DNA of 14,622 bases from CAYZDV01 sp964477275 (GCA_964477275.1 CAYZDV010000043.1:1-14622), one strand, 5' to 3'; numbered from the stretch's first letter, positions 7,001 to 14,247 are shown. Translations and numbers: made by a program. The notes: generated by a model from the sequence alone, not told the origin.

Positions 7001-7825
7001 GCAAAAATTCAATACAGACCGGGCCCGATGATGATCCGCGGTGAAAACACTTTTCTGGTCGGTTATGTCATTCTGGATAAAAAAGCCGGGTTTGCCGAAG
7101 TAACAGTAGTCGAGGATGCCCAGCGCTTCCTCGAGTATAAAATTGCCTCCGGCGAGTTACAGGTTCCTCCCGGAGTAAGTTTCCATTTCTCCGGAAGCTA
7201 CGAGAATCAGGTCAGGGCCTCAAGGCGTTTAGCCATAGTCATGCCCCTGGTTCTGTTCATTATCTTTCTTATTCTGTATTTCCAGTTCCGCTCAGTTACC
7301 ACCTCAACGATGATTTTTTCAGCCATCGCCATTGCTTTTGCCGGAGGTTTCATCATGCTCTGGCTTTACAGCCAGGGCTGGTTTATGGACTTTTCCCTCT
7401 TCGGAACCAGCATGAGGGAGCTCTTCAACATGAAAACCTTCAACCTCAGCGTGGCTGTTTGGGTAGGGTTCATCGCTTTATTCGGTATAGCCAGTGATAA
7501 CGGAGTGGTTCTCGCCACTTACATGATGCAGAGCTTCCGGAAACACCGGCCTGAAAGTGTAGCTGAAACGAGAAAAGCAGTGCTGGAAGCCGGCCAGAGA
7601 AGAGTTCGGCCCTGCCTGATGACCACCGCAACCACACTCCTGGCATTGCTCCCGGTGCTGACTTCGAGCGGAAGAGGCGCGGATATCATGATACCGATGG
7701 CCATACCGGCTTTCGGCGGGATGACTGTGGCCCTCATCACGCTTTTTATGGTGCCGGTGCTCTATTCGGCCAGAGAAGAATTTCTCCTGAAAAGAAAACA
7801 AAAACTCTCGCAACAAGAAAAATGA
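4028..7825 (+). CDS. cusA: Copper/silver RND efflux pump CusA, long form
   Basis: This heavy-metal (HME) RND permease is the proton-driven inner-membrane part of a tripartite Cu(I)/Ag(I) exporter. The N-terminus shows a first membrane helix (about 13-31), then the family signature VPVDAIPDIGENQQIVFTEW (46-65). TM4 carries the motif GTMVDLGIILSEN (428-440; D432, E439), which fits the HME4 Cu/Ag class rather than the Zn/Co/Cd or Ni/Co classes. The second half restarts at GREFMPALDEG (706-716). Candidate substrate methionines are M860 (LVMLQTGM), M944 (LGGM) and M1001/M1002 (GPMMIRGEN); their match to the E. coli triad is not proven. At 1265 aa it exceeds the usual ~1040-1050: extra hydrophobic segments lie in about 530-690, a polar insert in about 778-820 and a short loop near 1118-1136. 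The last codons overlap the next gene by ATGA. Confidence 0.92.
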   Translation: MLNSIIKFFLENKLITFLMLLLLAGWGIATAPFNWNITFLPRDPVPVDAIPDIGENQQIVFTEWMGRSPQDIEDQITYPLTTSLIGMPGVKSIRSTSMFGFSSIYIIFDESVEYYWSRSRVLEKLNSLPSDLLPPGVTPVLGPDATALGQIFWYTLEGRDQNGEPAGGWDLHELRAIQDFYVRYALMSAEGVSEVASVGGFVKEYQVDLDPAAMRAHRVSMMEAVEALRKSNQDVGANTVEFNLVEYYVRGLGYVKSLDDIEQAVVKVNDNIPIRIMDIARVNIGPSPRSHSGILDKGGAEAVGGVVVARYGENPLKVIQNVKMKIEEISSGLPSRSLEDGRISRVTIVPFYDRTQLIYETLGTLYEAISLQILITIIVIIVMVFHLRTSLMISGLLPLAVLMCFIMMKYLRVDANIVALSGIAIAIGTMVDLGIILSENILRHQKEAPRDQPLLTTVYNASTEVSSAILTAVSTTIVSFLPVFTLQAAEGKLFRPLAFTKTFALAAALIITLLMIPAFAHWLLSLRISKKRQLVFWNALLVACGFLSLFFLPWAGLVLMALGANNLLASSVRLPARAKWYQVHYKTINIIIIALAVSWLLASEWVPLGVDHSPVINLLFILLIIGLVLGSFRVFIHNYPRLLGWCLKNKVKFLLLPAFIILLGINIWLGSDKIFAFAAKSFDRLGWNIRTASIWRALVHTFPGMGREFMPALDEGAFLLMPTSMPHSGVEANLEYLKQLDRRVQAIPEVETVVGKAGRVESALDPAPISMFENIILYKSEYKTDENGYPVRFKVNKNGEFIRDENGNLIPDRRGSYYRQWREHIKSPDDIWNEITKATSSIPGVTSAPKLQPIETRLVMLQTGMRAPIGLKVYGPDLKTIEEFSLNLEQILPEVPSVKPESVFADRSLGKPYLEINLDRRAMARHGLNVGDVQHYIEFALGGMALTTTVEGRERFNIRGRYAREWRDNPEMMKRILIPTPTGAQIPLGEMAKIQYRPGPMMIRGENTFLVGYVILDKKAGFAEVTVVEDAQRFLEYKIASGELQVPPGVSFHFSGSYENQVRASRRLAIVMPLVLFIIFLILYFQFRSVTTSTMIFSAIAIAFAGGFIMLWLYSQGWFMDFSLFGTSMRELFNMKTFNLSVAVWVGFIALFGIASDNGVVLATYMMQSFRKHRPESVAETRKAVLEAGQRRVRPCLMTTATTLLALLPVLTSSGRGADIMIPMAIPAFGGMTVALITLFMVPVLYSAREEFLLKRKQKLSQQEK

Positions 7826-9234
7826 CCATGAAAAAAAGAAAAATATTGTCCAGCTTATGTTTGTCAGTATTCACACTGATTTCACTCCAGAATGTGAACA
7901 GCCAGACTCTGGATGATTATCTGCGGATGGCATCCGAAAACAATCCCGGCCTGCAATCAAAATACAGGGAATATCTCGCTGCCCTGGAGAAGCTTCCCCA
8001 GGCGAGCGCTTTGCCCGACCCCCAGCTCTCATCCGGACTTTTCATCAAGCCGATGGAGCGCTACATGGGCAACCAGGTAGCCGGGATGCAGTTGATGCAG
8101 ATGTTCCCCTGGTTCGGGACACTCCGCGCCGCCAGAAATGAAGCTGCGCTTATGGCCAGGTCAAAATATGAGGCATACCGGGAAGCCCGGAGTGCGCTGT
8201 TTTTTGAAGTGAAAACAAGCTGGTATGAGCTGTATTTGCTTGAACAGGAGATCTCCGTTACCAGAGAAAACATCGAAATTCTTCACAGCCTCGAAAAGAT
8301 TGCCCTGACAAAATTTAAAAGCGGCGATACGGGCCAGATGAAGAGCGAAAAGAGAATGCAAGAAAGCTCCGGAAAACCTGCGGGAAAACCGGAAATGAGC
8401 GGAATGGGTTCAATGACAGGTGCCACAGCCGCCGCAGCCAAAAGCTCATCCTCCCCAATGGAGGAAGTGATGAATATGACAACCGGAGCAGGGATGGTGG
8501 ACATACTGCGGATCCATATGGAATTAAAAGAACTTGAAAGCCGCCTCGCTCTTCTCACTGACAGTCGCAAACCTCTGACAGCAAAATTCAATCAATTACT
8601 CAACGCCGGGCTCCATCAGGCGGTCGCGCTTCCAGAAAAACTTGACCGCGCCGAGCTTCCCCTGCCCCTTTCCCGGATCCCCGAAACTATTGACCAGGAC
8701 AATCCCATGCTGAAAATGCTGGAGCAGGAAGAACAGGCATTCGAGGCACGGGAAGAAATGAACCGCAAGATGGGACTGCCGATGATAGGCCTGGGCCTGC
8801 AATATGAAATCTTCAAGGCCCGGCCGGGCGAAGAAGGCCTGATGCAGAGCAAGAATATGCTGATGCCGATGATTTCGGTGAGCATTCCTCTATGGAGAAA
8901 AAAATACACTTCTGCTGTCAATGAGGCCCGAATTCTGAGAAGCGGCCTGGTGGAACAGCAGAAGGATTGGCGCAACGAGCTTTTTGTCAGCTATGAAGAT
9001 GCGCATAAAGATTTAAGGGATGCCGAAAGAAGAATTGCGCTTTACTCTGAATTGTCAGAACTGGCGCAGCAGGCGCTCAATATTCTGACTGCGGCTTACC
9101 TCGCAGTGGGCAGGGACTTTGAAGAACTGCTCCGCATGCAGCAAAAATTGCTGGATTTCAGGCTGAAATTGCTCGAGGCCACGGTGGACCAGAATATTGC
9201 CGCAGCCGTGATGGAGAGATTAATGGGATGGTAA
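7822..9234 (+). CDS. cusC: TolC-family outer-membrane channel, CusC-like, with Met-rich insertion
   Basis: This 470-aa outer-membrane efflux protein is the exit duct for the Cus pump. ATG 7822 overlaps the cusA stop (ATGA), implying translational coupling; a second ATG at 7828 (residue 3) is an alternative, and no strong SD is visible for either. The signal peptide is residues 1-27 with a likely cut after VNS; there is no lipobox cysteine, unlike E. coli CusC, which is a lipoprotein. The two TolC repeats are recognisable from KFKSG (165-168 region) and AYLAVGRDFEELLRMQQKLL (425-444). Between SGDTGQ and AGMVDILRIHMELKELESRL, where the first conserved tip motif normally runs on, sits an insert of about 50 residues rich in Met, Gly and Ser (M173, M179, M192, M195, M198, M213, M217, M219). 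The family is sure; the metal role follows from the operon. Confidence 0.9.
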   Translation: MTMKKRKILSSLCLSVFTLISLQNVNSQTLDDYLRMASENNPGLQSKYREYLAALEKLPQASALPDPQLSSGLFIKPMERYMGNQVAGMQLMQMFPWFGTLRAARNEAALMARSKYEAYREARSALFFEVKTSWYELYLLEQEISVTRENIEILHSLEKIALTKFKSGDTGQMKSEKRMQESSGKPAGKPEMSGMGSMTGATAAAAKSSSSPMEEVMNMTTGAGMVDILRIHMELKELESRLALLTDSRKPLTAKFNQLLNAGLHQAVALPEKLDRAELPLPLSRIPETIDQDNPMLKMLEQEEQAFEAREEMNRKMGLPMIGLGLQYEIFKARPGEEGLMQSKNMLMPMISVSIPLWRKKYTSAVNEARILRSGLVEQQKDWRNELFVSYEDAHKDLRDAERRIALYSELSELAQQALNILTAAYLAVGRDFEELLRMQQKLLDFRLKLLEATVDQNIAAAVMERLMGW

Positions 9235-9285
9235 GTATTAAATCATCCTGGAAAAGGATATGGAAATGCATACGGCAAAGGAAGT

Positions 9286-9598
9286 TGGTTCTCTTCCATT
9301 TTGTGTGAGCAATCTCATGGGTAAAATACACGGAAATGGCATCGCTCCCTTCAGATTTTTAACGCCATTCCCTCACCGTCCCCCTCGGCGCCTGCGGTAC
9401 TCCGCACTCAAGGCATGTCACTTCCAATCGCATATCCGTCCTCAATCATTTTTCATCAGATTGATCCTCACGTGCTCAAACATACTCGGCGGCCGATTTC
9501 ATCGGCTTCCCTCGGGGGATGGTTCGGGAAGGCGAAATCTTCAAGGTCGCTTCTTCCATTCCCGTGTATTTTACCCACACTAAGCTGGAAGAGAACCA
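9286..9598. mobile_element. 313-bp imperfect palindrome, MITE-like element between cusC and cusB
   Basis: The intergenic stretch 9235-9610 has no convincing gene but is dominated by one large inverted repeat. Outer arms are perfect over 13 bp (TGGTTCTCTTCCA at 9286-9298; its complement at 9586-9598). Inner arms match 20 of 21 bp (9318-9338 against 9557-9577, core TGGGTAAAATACACGG). Weaker complementarity runs inward, for example CGCC-TTCCC-ACC-TCCCCC in the left half against the right half. A small perfect hairpin GCCGAT-TTC-ATCGGC lies at 9492-9506. No obvious target-site duplication is seen. The form suggests a non-autonomous inverted-repeat element or a large folded RNA. The right end abuts the cusB SD. 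Reading frames inside it have no SD and no recognisable protein. Confidence 0.65.
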
Positions 9599-9610
9599 GG
9601 GAGGTTAACA

Positions 9611-11377
9611 ATGAGAAAACATTTCGAGACAAAATGGGTCATGATAACGGTCGCTTTATTAATCGGGCTGGCTGCAGGCTATTTTATTTCAAGAGCCGGC
9701 TCTGCGACAGGACCAGCAGATCGATTCACCCCGGAATCTTCCTCTCAAATCTGGACCTGCTCCATGCATCCGCAAATACGGCAGACTGAACCGGGCAGAT
9801 GCCCCATCTGCGGAATGGATTTGATACCAGTTGGTATCCACGAGGAGCACCCTGAGAGGACCGGGCCATTTGTTCTCACCATGTCGGCCGAAGCGGCAGC
9901 GCTTGCTGATGTTCATACCACTAAAGTCGATTATGCCCAGCCGGAGCAGGAAATTCACATGAGCGGGAAAATTGCGGTCGATGAGCAAAGACTGGCTGCT
10001 ATCACTGCCCATTTCTCCGGCAGGATTGAAAAGCTATTCGTTGACTTTACCGGACAGCCTGTTGGTAAAGGTCAGAAGCTGGCCACGGTTTACTCACCTG
10101 AATTGATTACCGCACAGCAGGAACTGCTGGAAGCTGCCAGAACCAAACACATCAACCCGGCACTCTATCATGCGGCGAGGGAAAAACTGCGATTGTGGAA
10201 AATCACCGAAAATCAAATTGAAGCCATTGAAACCAGCAGTCAGGTATTAACTGAGTTTGACATCTATACAGACATGGAAGGAATTGTTCTCAGCAGGAAA
10301 ATAGCCCGGGGCGATTACATAAGCCGCGGGGCCGTCCTCTTTGAAATCGCAGATTTAAGCTCTGTGTGGGTGCTCTTGGATGCCTATGAAAGTGATCTGG
10401 CGTGGATAACATCAGGAGACAGGGTCACTTTCACCGTTGCCTCATTCCCAGGCAGAGAATTCAGCTCAACCATTCATTTTATCGACCCGCAGGTGGATCC
10501 CCAGAGCCGGACAGCCGCAGTCAGAGCCCATGCCGCGAATAAAAATATGATGCTGAAGCCGGAAATGTTTGTCAGGGCGAGCCTGAGTGCCAGACTGCCC
10601 ACAAAAGAAAAATCGGTGGTTATTCCCCGGACTGCCCTGCTCTGGACAGGCCTCCGCTCCGTCGTCTATGTGAGAGCGCCGGATAGCGAAACGCCTGCCT
10701 TTGAAATGCGTGAAATTGTCCTGGGCCCGAGAGCCGGTGATTATTATTTAGTGGAGGAAGGGCTGGAACCTGGTGAAGAAGTCGTGGTTAATGGCGTATT
10801 TGCGGTTGATGCTGCCGCCCAGCTGAGCGGCAGGTTCAGCATGATGAACCGGCCTGAAAAAAGACCTGACGAAATTCCCGCACGGTTTATAGAGCAGCTT
10901 GACGCTGTGACTTCCGCCTACCTCCAGCTCTCCGAGGCACTTATCTCCTCTGACTTTGAAAAAAGCAAATCCTCCTTGAACAGGATTATCGATGCTCTAA
11001 CTGAAGTGGACATGAGGCTGCTGAAAGGCCGGTTTCACGATGACTGGATGATGCTCCAGTCTGAATTGAGCAAGGCTCTCACCAGGGCCCGTCAAGCGAA
11101 AGACCTGGAATCGTTGAGAGTCGATTTCAGCGCCATCAGCAATCTGCTCATTGAAATCAACGAGAAGCTCGGACCCTCACGCGAACCACTTTACAGGGCA
11201 TATTGCCCGATGGCCCTAAGCAATCAAGGAGCCTACTGGATCACAACTGAGCAGAAAATTGAAAACCCCTATTATGGGGATTCCATGCTCACCTGCGGGG
11301 AAATAAAAGGCAGGATCACTTTTGTCCCGGCCGATAAAAAACCCCGGCAAAGCCCGGCTCCGGTTCATAAACATTAA
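9611..11377 (+). CDS. cusB: CusB-type periplasmic adaptor with N- and C-terminal metal-binding domains
   Basis: This 588-aa membrane-fusion protein links CusA to the outer-membrane channel and hands Cu(I)/Ag(I) to the pump. ATG 9611 has AGGGAGG (9598-9604) at 6 nt. The N-terminal anchor or uncleaved signal spans 9-27. Next is a heavy-metal-binding domain, WTCSMHP (48-54) and CPICGMDLIP (64-73), with C50, M52, H53, C64, C67 and M69 as ligands. The adaptor core (about 85-405) includes the barrel-sandwich half KIAVDEQRLAAITAHFSGRI (120-139) and the beta-barrel VWVLLDAYESDL (252-263). The C-terminal extension (about 415-566) matches DUF3347-type copper-binding tails, with YCPMAL (531-536) and MLTCGEIKG (559-567). 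E. coli CusB (about 400 aa) has neither extension. It belongs with cusA-cusC despite the 376-nt gap. Confidence 0.92.
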   Translation: MRKHFETKWVMITVALLIGLAAGYFISRAGSATGPADRFTPESSSQIWTCSMHPQIRQTEPGRCPICGMDLIPVGIHEEHPERTGPFVLTMSAEAAALADVHTTKVDYAQPEQEIHMSGKIAVDEQRLAAITAHFSGRIEKLFVDFTGQPVGKGQKLATVYSPELITAQQELLEAARTKHINPALYHAAREKLRLWKITENQIEAIETSSQVLTEFDIYTDMEGIVLSRKIARGDYISRGAVLFEIADLSSVWVLLDAYESDLAWITSGDRVTFTVASFPGREFSSTIHFIDPQVDPQSRTAAVRAHAANKNMMLKPEMFVRASLSARLPTKEKSVVIPRTALLWTGLRSVVYVRAPDSETPAFEMREIVLGPRAGDYYLVEEGLEPGEEVVVNGVFAVDAAAQLSGRFSMMNRPEKRPDEIPARFIEQLDAVTSAYLQLSEALISSDFEKSKSSLNRIIDALTEVDMRLLKGRFHDDWMMLQSELSKALTRARQAKDLESLRVDFSAISNLLIEINEKLGPSREPLYRAYCPMALSNQGAYWITTEQKIENPYYGDSMLTCGEIKGRITFVPADKKPRQSPAPVHKH

Positions 11378-11610
11378 TCTTGCCGGCCGACCGGATGAAA
11401 TCTGAGGAATTTTTCGATGGCCATGACCGCCTCATCCTTGAATTCCGGCGGGCTCTCCGCAATCCAGACCGTGAAGTTGTATAGCTCCTGGGCCGGTCTG
11501 AAGGCCAGAAAGTGGCGGAGGCCCCCAATTTCGCCTTTGAGCTGCTCAGGACGCAGCACCGGCATCATGACAAATCCAGACGCAAGCTTTTGGTGAATCC
11601 AGCCTTGACT
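11374..11610 (-). pseudogene. Minus-strand coding remnant, unidentified
   Basis: The 255 bp between cusB and fabF carry an open minus-strand frame from 11610 to 11374 (78 residues). Its sequence looks protein-like: RPEQLKGEIGGLRHFLAF, then YNFTVWIAESPPEFKDEA and AIEKFLRFHPVG. Third codon positions are mostly G or C in this frame. A stop (11613-11611) closes it on the upstream side, the only ATG pair (11568, 11565) has no SD, and its end overlaps the cusB stop region. It reads like the C-terminal end of a lost gene rather than a complete gene. I do not recognise the family. A short real gene remains possible. Confidence 0.35.
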
Positions 11611-11632
11611 TCAGGCAAGTATTAAGGTAATC

Positions 11633-12901
11633 ATGTCTTCTTGTGATTCCATGAAAGAACACCGGGTCGTCGTCACTGGGCTGGGAGCTGTCACTCCTGT
11701 CGGAATCGGAAAAGACAAGTTCTGGGAAGGTTTGAAGGCCGGAAGAAGCGGCATATCAAGGGTCACCCATTTTAATGCTTCTGATTTTACATCCGAGATG
11801 GCGGCAGAGGTCAAGAATTTTAACCCGGAGGATTGGATCGACAAGAAAACTGCAGAGCGCACGGACAGATTCGCCCAATTCAGCATGGCCGCTTCAGCGA
11901 TGGCCGTAAAAGATGCGGCTTTGGATGAATTTGCCTTCGATAAAAGCAGGGCCGGAGTGATTATCGGATCTGGAATTGGAGGATCAGATACCATAGAAAA
12001 AGGCTATTCTCAACTGCACAGGAAAGGGAAACACCCTTTAAGCCCGTTCTTTGTTTCCAGACTGCTCATCAATATGGCCGCATGCATGGTCTCTATCAGA
12101 TACGGTTTAAAAGGACCTCTTTCAGCCCCCTCAGTTGCGTGTTCAACCGGAAATAACGCTATTGGCGACGCGTTCCGGATAATCCAGAGAGGAGATGCCG
12201 ACCTCATGCTGGCGGGATCTTCCGAGGCTTGCATCACTCCACTCTCATACGCAGGTTTCTGCGCGACCCGGTCAATGTCAAGAAGGAATGACTGCATGGA
12301 AAAAGCAAGCAGGCCTTTTGACAGAAACCGGGATGGCTTCGTGATGGGCGAAGGGGCTGGTATCGTTGTCCTTGAAGAGCTCGGCCATGCGCTTGCCCGC
12401 AATATTCGCATCTACGCTGAGCTTATCGGCTACGGCAATACCTCGGATGCATTTCACATCACAGCACCCGAACCCGATGGCAGCGGAATGGTCAGGGCAA
12501 TGAGAAGAGCTCTCGAGGACGCAGACATGAAACCCTCAGAACTGGGATATATCAATGCGCACGGCACTTCCACTGTTTTGAACGATAAAATAGAAAGTGC
12601 GGCCATCATGACGGTTTTTGGAGAGCACGCAAAAGAGCTGAAGGTGAGTTCGATAAAATCGATGATTGGACATCTTATGTCTGCCGCAGGAGCCGTTGAG
12701 TTTGTCGCTACTGTAATGAGCGTCTACACAGGTATCATCCCGCCGACAATCAACTATGAAGAGCCAGACCCCGAGTGCCCGCTCGATTACGTGACAAATG
12801 GAGCTGAAGAGTTCGACTTCAACGCGGCACTCAGCAATTCCTTTGGCTTTGGGGGAGGAAACGCCTGTCTTCTGGTGAAGAAATTTCTTGGTGAAAAGTG
12901 A
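11633..12901 (+). CDS. fabF: Beta-ketoacyl-ACP synthase II (FabF-type condensing enzyme)
   Basis: This 422-aa thiolase-fold enzyme extends acyl-ACP by decarboxylative condensation with malonyl-ACP in fatty-acid synthesis. Length is normal (about 410-420). Catalytic residues are present: Cys170 (SVACSTG), His310 (NAHGTST), Lys342 and His347 (SMIGHLMSAAGA); Phe404 in NSFGFGGGN is the gate position. Two differences from the common form are an Asn in place of the His a few residues after the active cysteine (N175) and GGGN rather than GGTN near the end, so a specialised chain or acceptor is possible. ATG 11633 is preceded by a weak AAGG; ATG 11651 (MKEHRVVVTGLG) is an alternative that matches the usual family start but has no SD. 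The stop overlaps the next gene (GTGA), so both are one unit. Confidence 0.9.
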   Translation: MSSCDSMKEHRVVVTGLGAVTPVGIGKDKFWEGLKAGRSGISRVTHFNASDFTSEMAAEVKNFNPEDWIDKKTAERTDRFAQFSMAASAMAVKDAALDEFAFDKSRAGVIIGSGIGGSDTIEKGYSQLHRKGKHPLSPFFVSRLLINMAACMVSIRYGLKGPLSAPSVACSTGNNAIGDAFRIIQRGDADLMLAGSSEACITPLSYAGFCATRSMSRRNDCMEKASRPFDRNRDGFVMGEGAGIVVLEELGHALARNIRIYAELIGYGNTSDAFHITAPEPDGSGMVRAMRRALEDADMKPSELGYINAHGTSTVLNDKIESAAIMTVFGEHAKELKVSSIKSMIGHLMSAAGAVEFVATVMSVYTGIIPPTINYEEPDPECPLDYVTNGAEEFDFNAALSNSFGFGGGNACLLVKKFLGEK

Positions 12902-13974
12902 AGGTTCCGAAGCTTCAGATTGGCAACATCACCTCTGAAATACCGATTATTCAGGGCGGTATGGGAGTGAGAGTTTCTCTCTCTTCTCTTGCTTCCGCTG
13001 TCGCTAATGAAGGAGGAATAGGGACCATTGCAAGCGTCGGTCTGGGGGATATCCAGGCTTCCAAGTATGAGTTTGAAAGAATGTGTCGAGAAGCGCTGGA
13101 GTTCGAGATTCGCAAAGCAAAATCTCAGACAGATGGGCATATTGCAGTCAATGTCATGTGCGTGTTGAGCAATGCCGATGATTTGGTCAAGACGGCTGTT
13201 CGAGAAGGAATTAAGATAATTGTTTCTGGAGCAGGCCTTCCTCTTAAGCTTCCAGGATTGGTTGGCGATAATCCTGTGAGCCTCCTGCCGATCGTCAGTT
13301 CCGCACGGGCTGCTGAATTGATCCTCCGCACATGGGACAAACGCTACGGCAGGACTGCTGAAGGAATAGTGCTTGAAGGGCCGCTTGCGGGCGGACACCT
13401 CGGCTTTTCATTCAAACAGCTCGATCAGCCCGAATTATATTCTCTCGAGAATCTTCTTCCCGGTCTTCTTGAAGCAGTAAAGCCGTATGAAGATAAATAT
13501 GACAGGAGAATTCCCGTCATTGCCGCAGGAGGCATTTATGACGGCAAGGATATCGCCCGGATGCTTTCTCTCGGAGCATCAGGAGTCCAGTTGGCGACTC
13601 GATTTGTCTGCACTGTCGAATGTGATGTTGCTCAGGCATTTAAACAGGCGTATATTGATGCCAAAAAAGACGACATAATTATCATCAAATCTCCTGTCGG
13701 AATGGCGGCGAGAGCCATCCGCAATCAATTTCTGGATGATGTAGAATCCAAGGGAAAACTCAAGATTGAGTGCTCATATCGTTGCCTTTCAGCTTGCAAA
13801 GTTAGCGAGGCGAGATATTGCATTGCCAAGGCACTCATTAATTCATTTCTTGGCGATGTGGACGACGGGCTCATATTTTGCGGGCAGACCGCCTATCGTA
13901 TTCACAAAATTGTCACAGTTAAGGAGCTTATTGCAGATCTCCTTGCCGAGATAGAGGCGTTTGAATCACCTTAA
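12898..13974 (+). CDS. FMN-dependent FabK/nitronate-monooxygenase-family oxidoreductase with C-terminal Cys cluster
   Basis: This 358-aa TIM-barrel flavoprotein belongs to the NMO/2-nitropropane dioxygenase family (PF03060 type), which includes the enoyl-ACP reductase FabK. The start is GTG 12898, overlapping the fabF stop as GTGA; it gives the typical N-terminus (IPIIQGGMGVRVS, 15-27), whereas the next Met (residue 22) would delete it. FMN-site elements seen: QGGMGV (19-24), GGHLG with H167 (165-169), AAGGIYDG (209-216) and GASGVQLATRF (226-236). After the barrel comes a tail with C292-x3-C296-x3-C300-x7-C308 and a conserved-looking end (GLIFCG-AYRI-VKEL). Coupling to fabF suggests an enoyl-reductase role in acyl-chain synthesis; nitronate oxidation is the other possibility. 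Codon use looks more AT-rich than in copA. Confidence 0.82.
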   Translation: MKVPKLQIGNITSEIPIIQGGMGVRVSLSSLASAVANEGGIGTIASVGLGDIQASKYEFERMCREALEFEIRKAKSQTDGHIAVNVMCVLSNADDLVKTAVREGIKIIVSGAGLPLKLPGLVGDNPVSLLPIVSSARAAELILRTWDKRYGRTAEGIVLEGPLAGGHLGFSFKQLDQPELYSLENLLPGLLEAVKPYEDKYDRRIPVIAAGGIYDGKDIARMLSLGASGVQLATRFVCTVECDVAQAFKQAYIDAKKDDIIIIKSPVGMAARAIRNQFLDDVESKGKLKIECSYRCLSACKVSEARYCIAKALINSFLGDVDDGLIFCGQTAYRIHKIVTVKELIADLLAEIEAFESP

Positions 13975-14157
13975 ATAGAATTTCCCGGACACGTGCCGGA
14001 ATTGATTCTTGAGAAGGGCACCCGAACATGAGTCCGTCTCACCGATCAGGCGGGGGGCGACACCGAAAAGAAACCCTGGCGGGCTATGCTTCACAGCGAT
14101 CATGGGCCGGACCGGCAGTTCGGGATAGCATGCAATCAGGTCACGGATATATTCCAT
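13966..14157 (-). pseudogene. Possible minus-strand gene fragment downstream of the fabF cassette
   Basis: A 63-codon minus-strand frame begins MEYIRDLIACYPELPV and then loses any recognisable character; it ends by running into the end of the flavoprotein gene. The opening is reminiscent of the first helix of sugar-isomerase (SIS) proteins such as GmhA, but nothing after it supports this. ATG 14157 lacks a close SD. It may be the 5' remnant of a broken gene or chance. The rest of 13975-14247 holds only the hairpins and the -10-like box listed separately. Confidence 0.2.
13982..14001 (+). terminator. Possible terminator hairpin after the fabF cassette
   Basis: The sequence just after the stop at 13974 can fold as TTCCCGG, 7-nt loop ACACGTG, CCGGAA, with one bulged C. 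Only a short mixed tail (TTGATTCTT) follows, so efficiency is doubtful. Position is the main support. Confidence 0.35.
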
Positions 14158-14160
14158 TAT

Positions 14161-14223
14161 TATAATATGAAGGCAACCTTATTCCTGTTCATTTCGTCTT
14201 AATAAACGGACCGAAGAGTCCGT
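14161..14223 (+). promoter_or_regulatory. -10-like box and leader hairpin upstream of the hydrolase gene
   Basis: A TATAAT (14161-14166) lies 82 nt before the hydrolase start, without a recognisable -35 box at 16-18 bp. Transcription from it would give a leader containing a perfect 6-bp hairpin, ACGGAC (14206-14211), loop CGAAGA, GTCCGT (14218-14223), ending 24 nt before the ATG and 12 nt before the SD. It may be a stabilising element or nothing more. Confidence 0.35.
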
Positions 14224-14247
14224 CTGCATGATATTGAGAGGCGAAAA

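Noticed and set aside
9260..9789. Plus-strand frames of 107 and 124 codons before and into cusB
   Set aside because: They run through the imperfect palindrome or into cusB in another frame, lack SD sequences and give Pro/Arg/Ser-rich, featureless peptides.
11344..11386. CCGGCAA/TTGCCGG inverted repeat spanning the cusB stop
   Set aside because: It has only 7 bp with a 29-nt loop and no T tract; too weak to call a terminator.
11605..11633. TTGACT followed at about 17 bp by TAATCA as a fabF promoter
   Set aside because: The -10 would overlap the start codon, leaving no leader; nothing else supports it.
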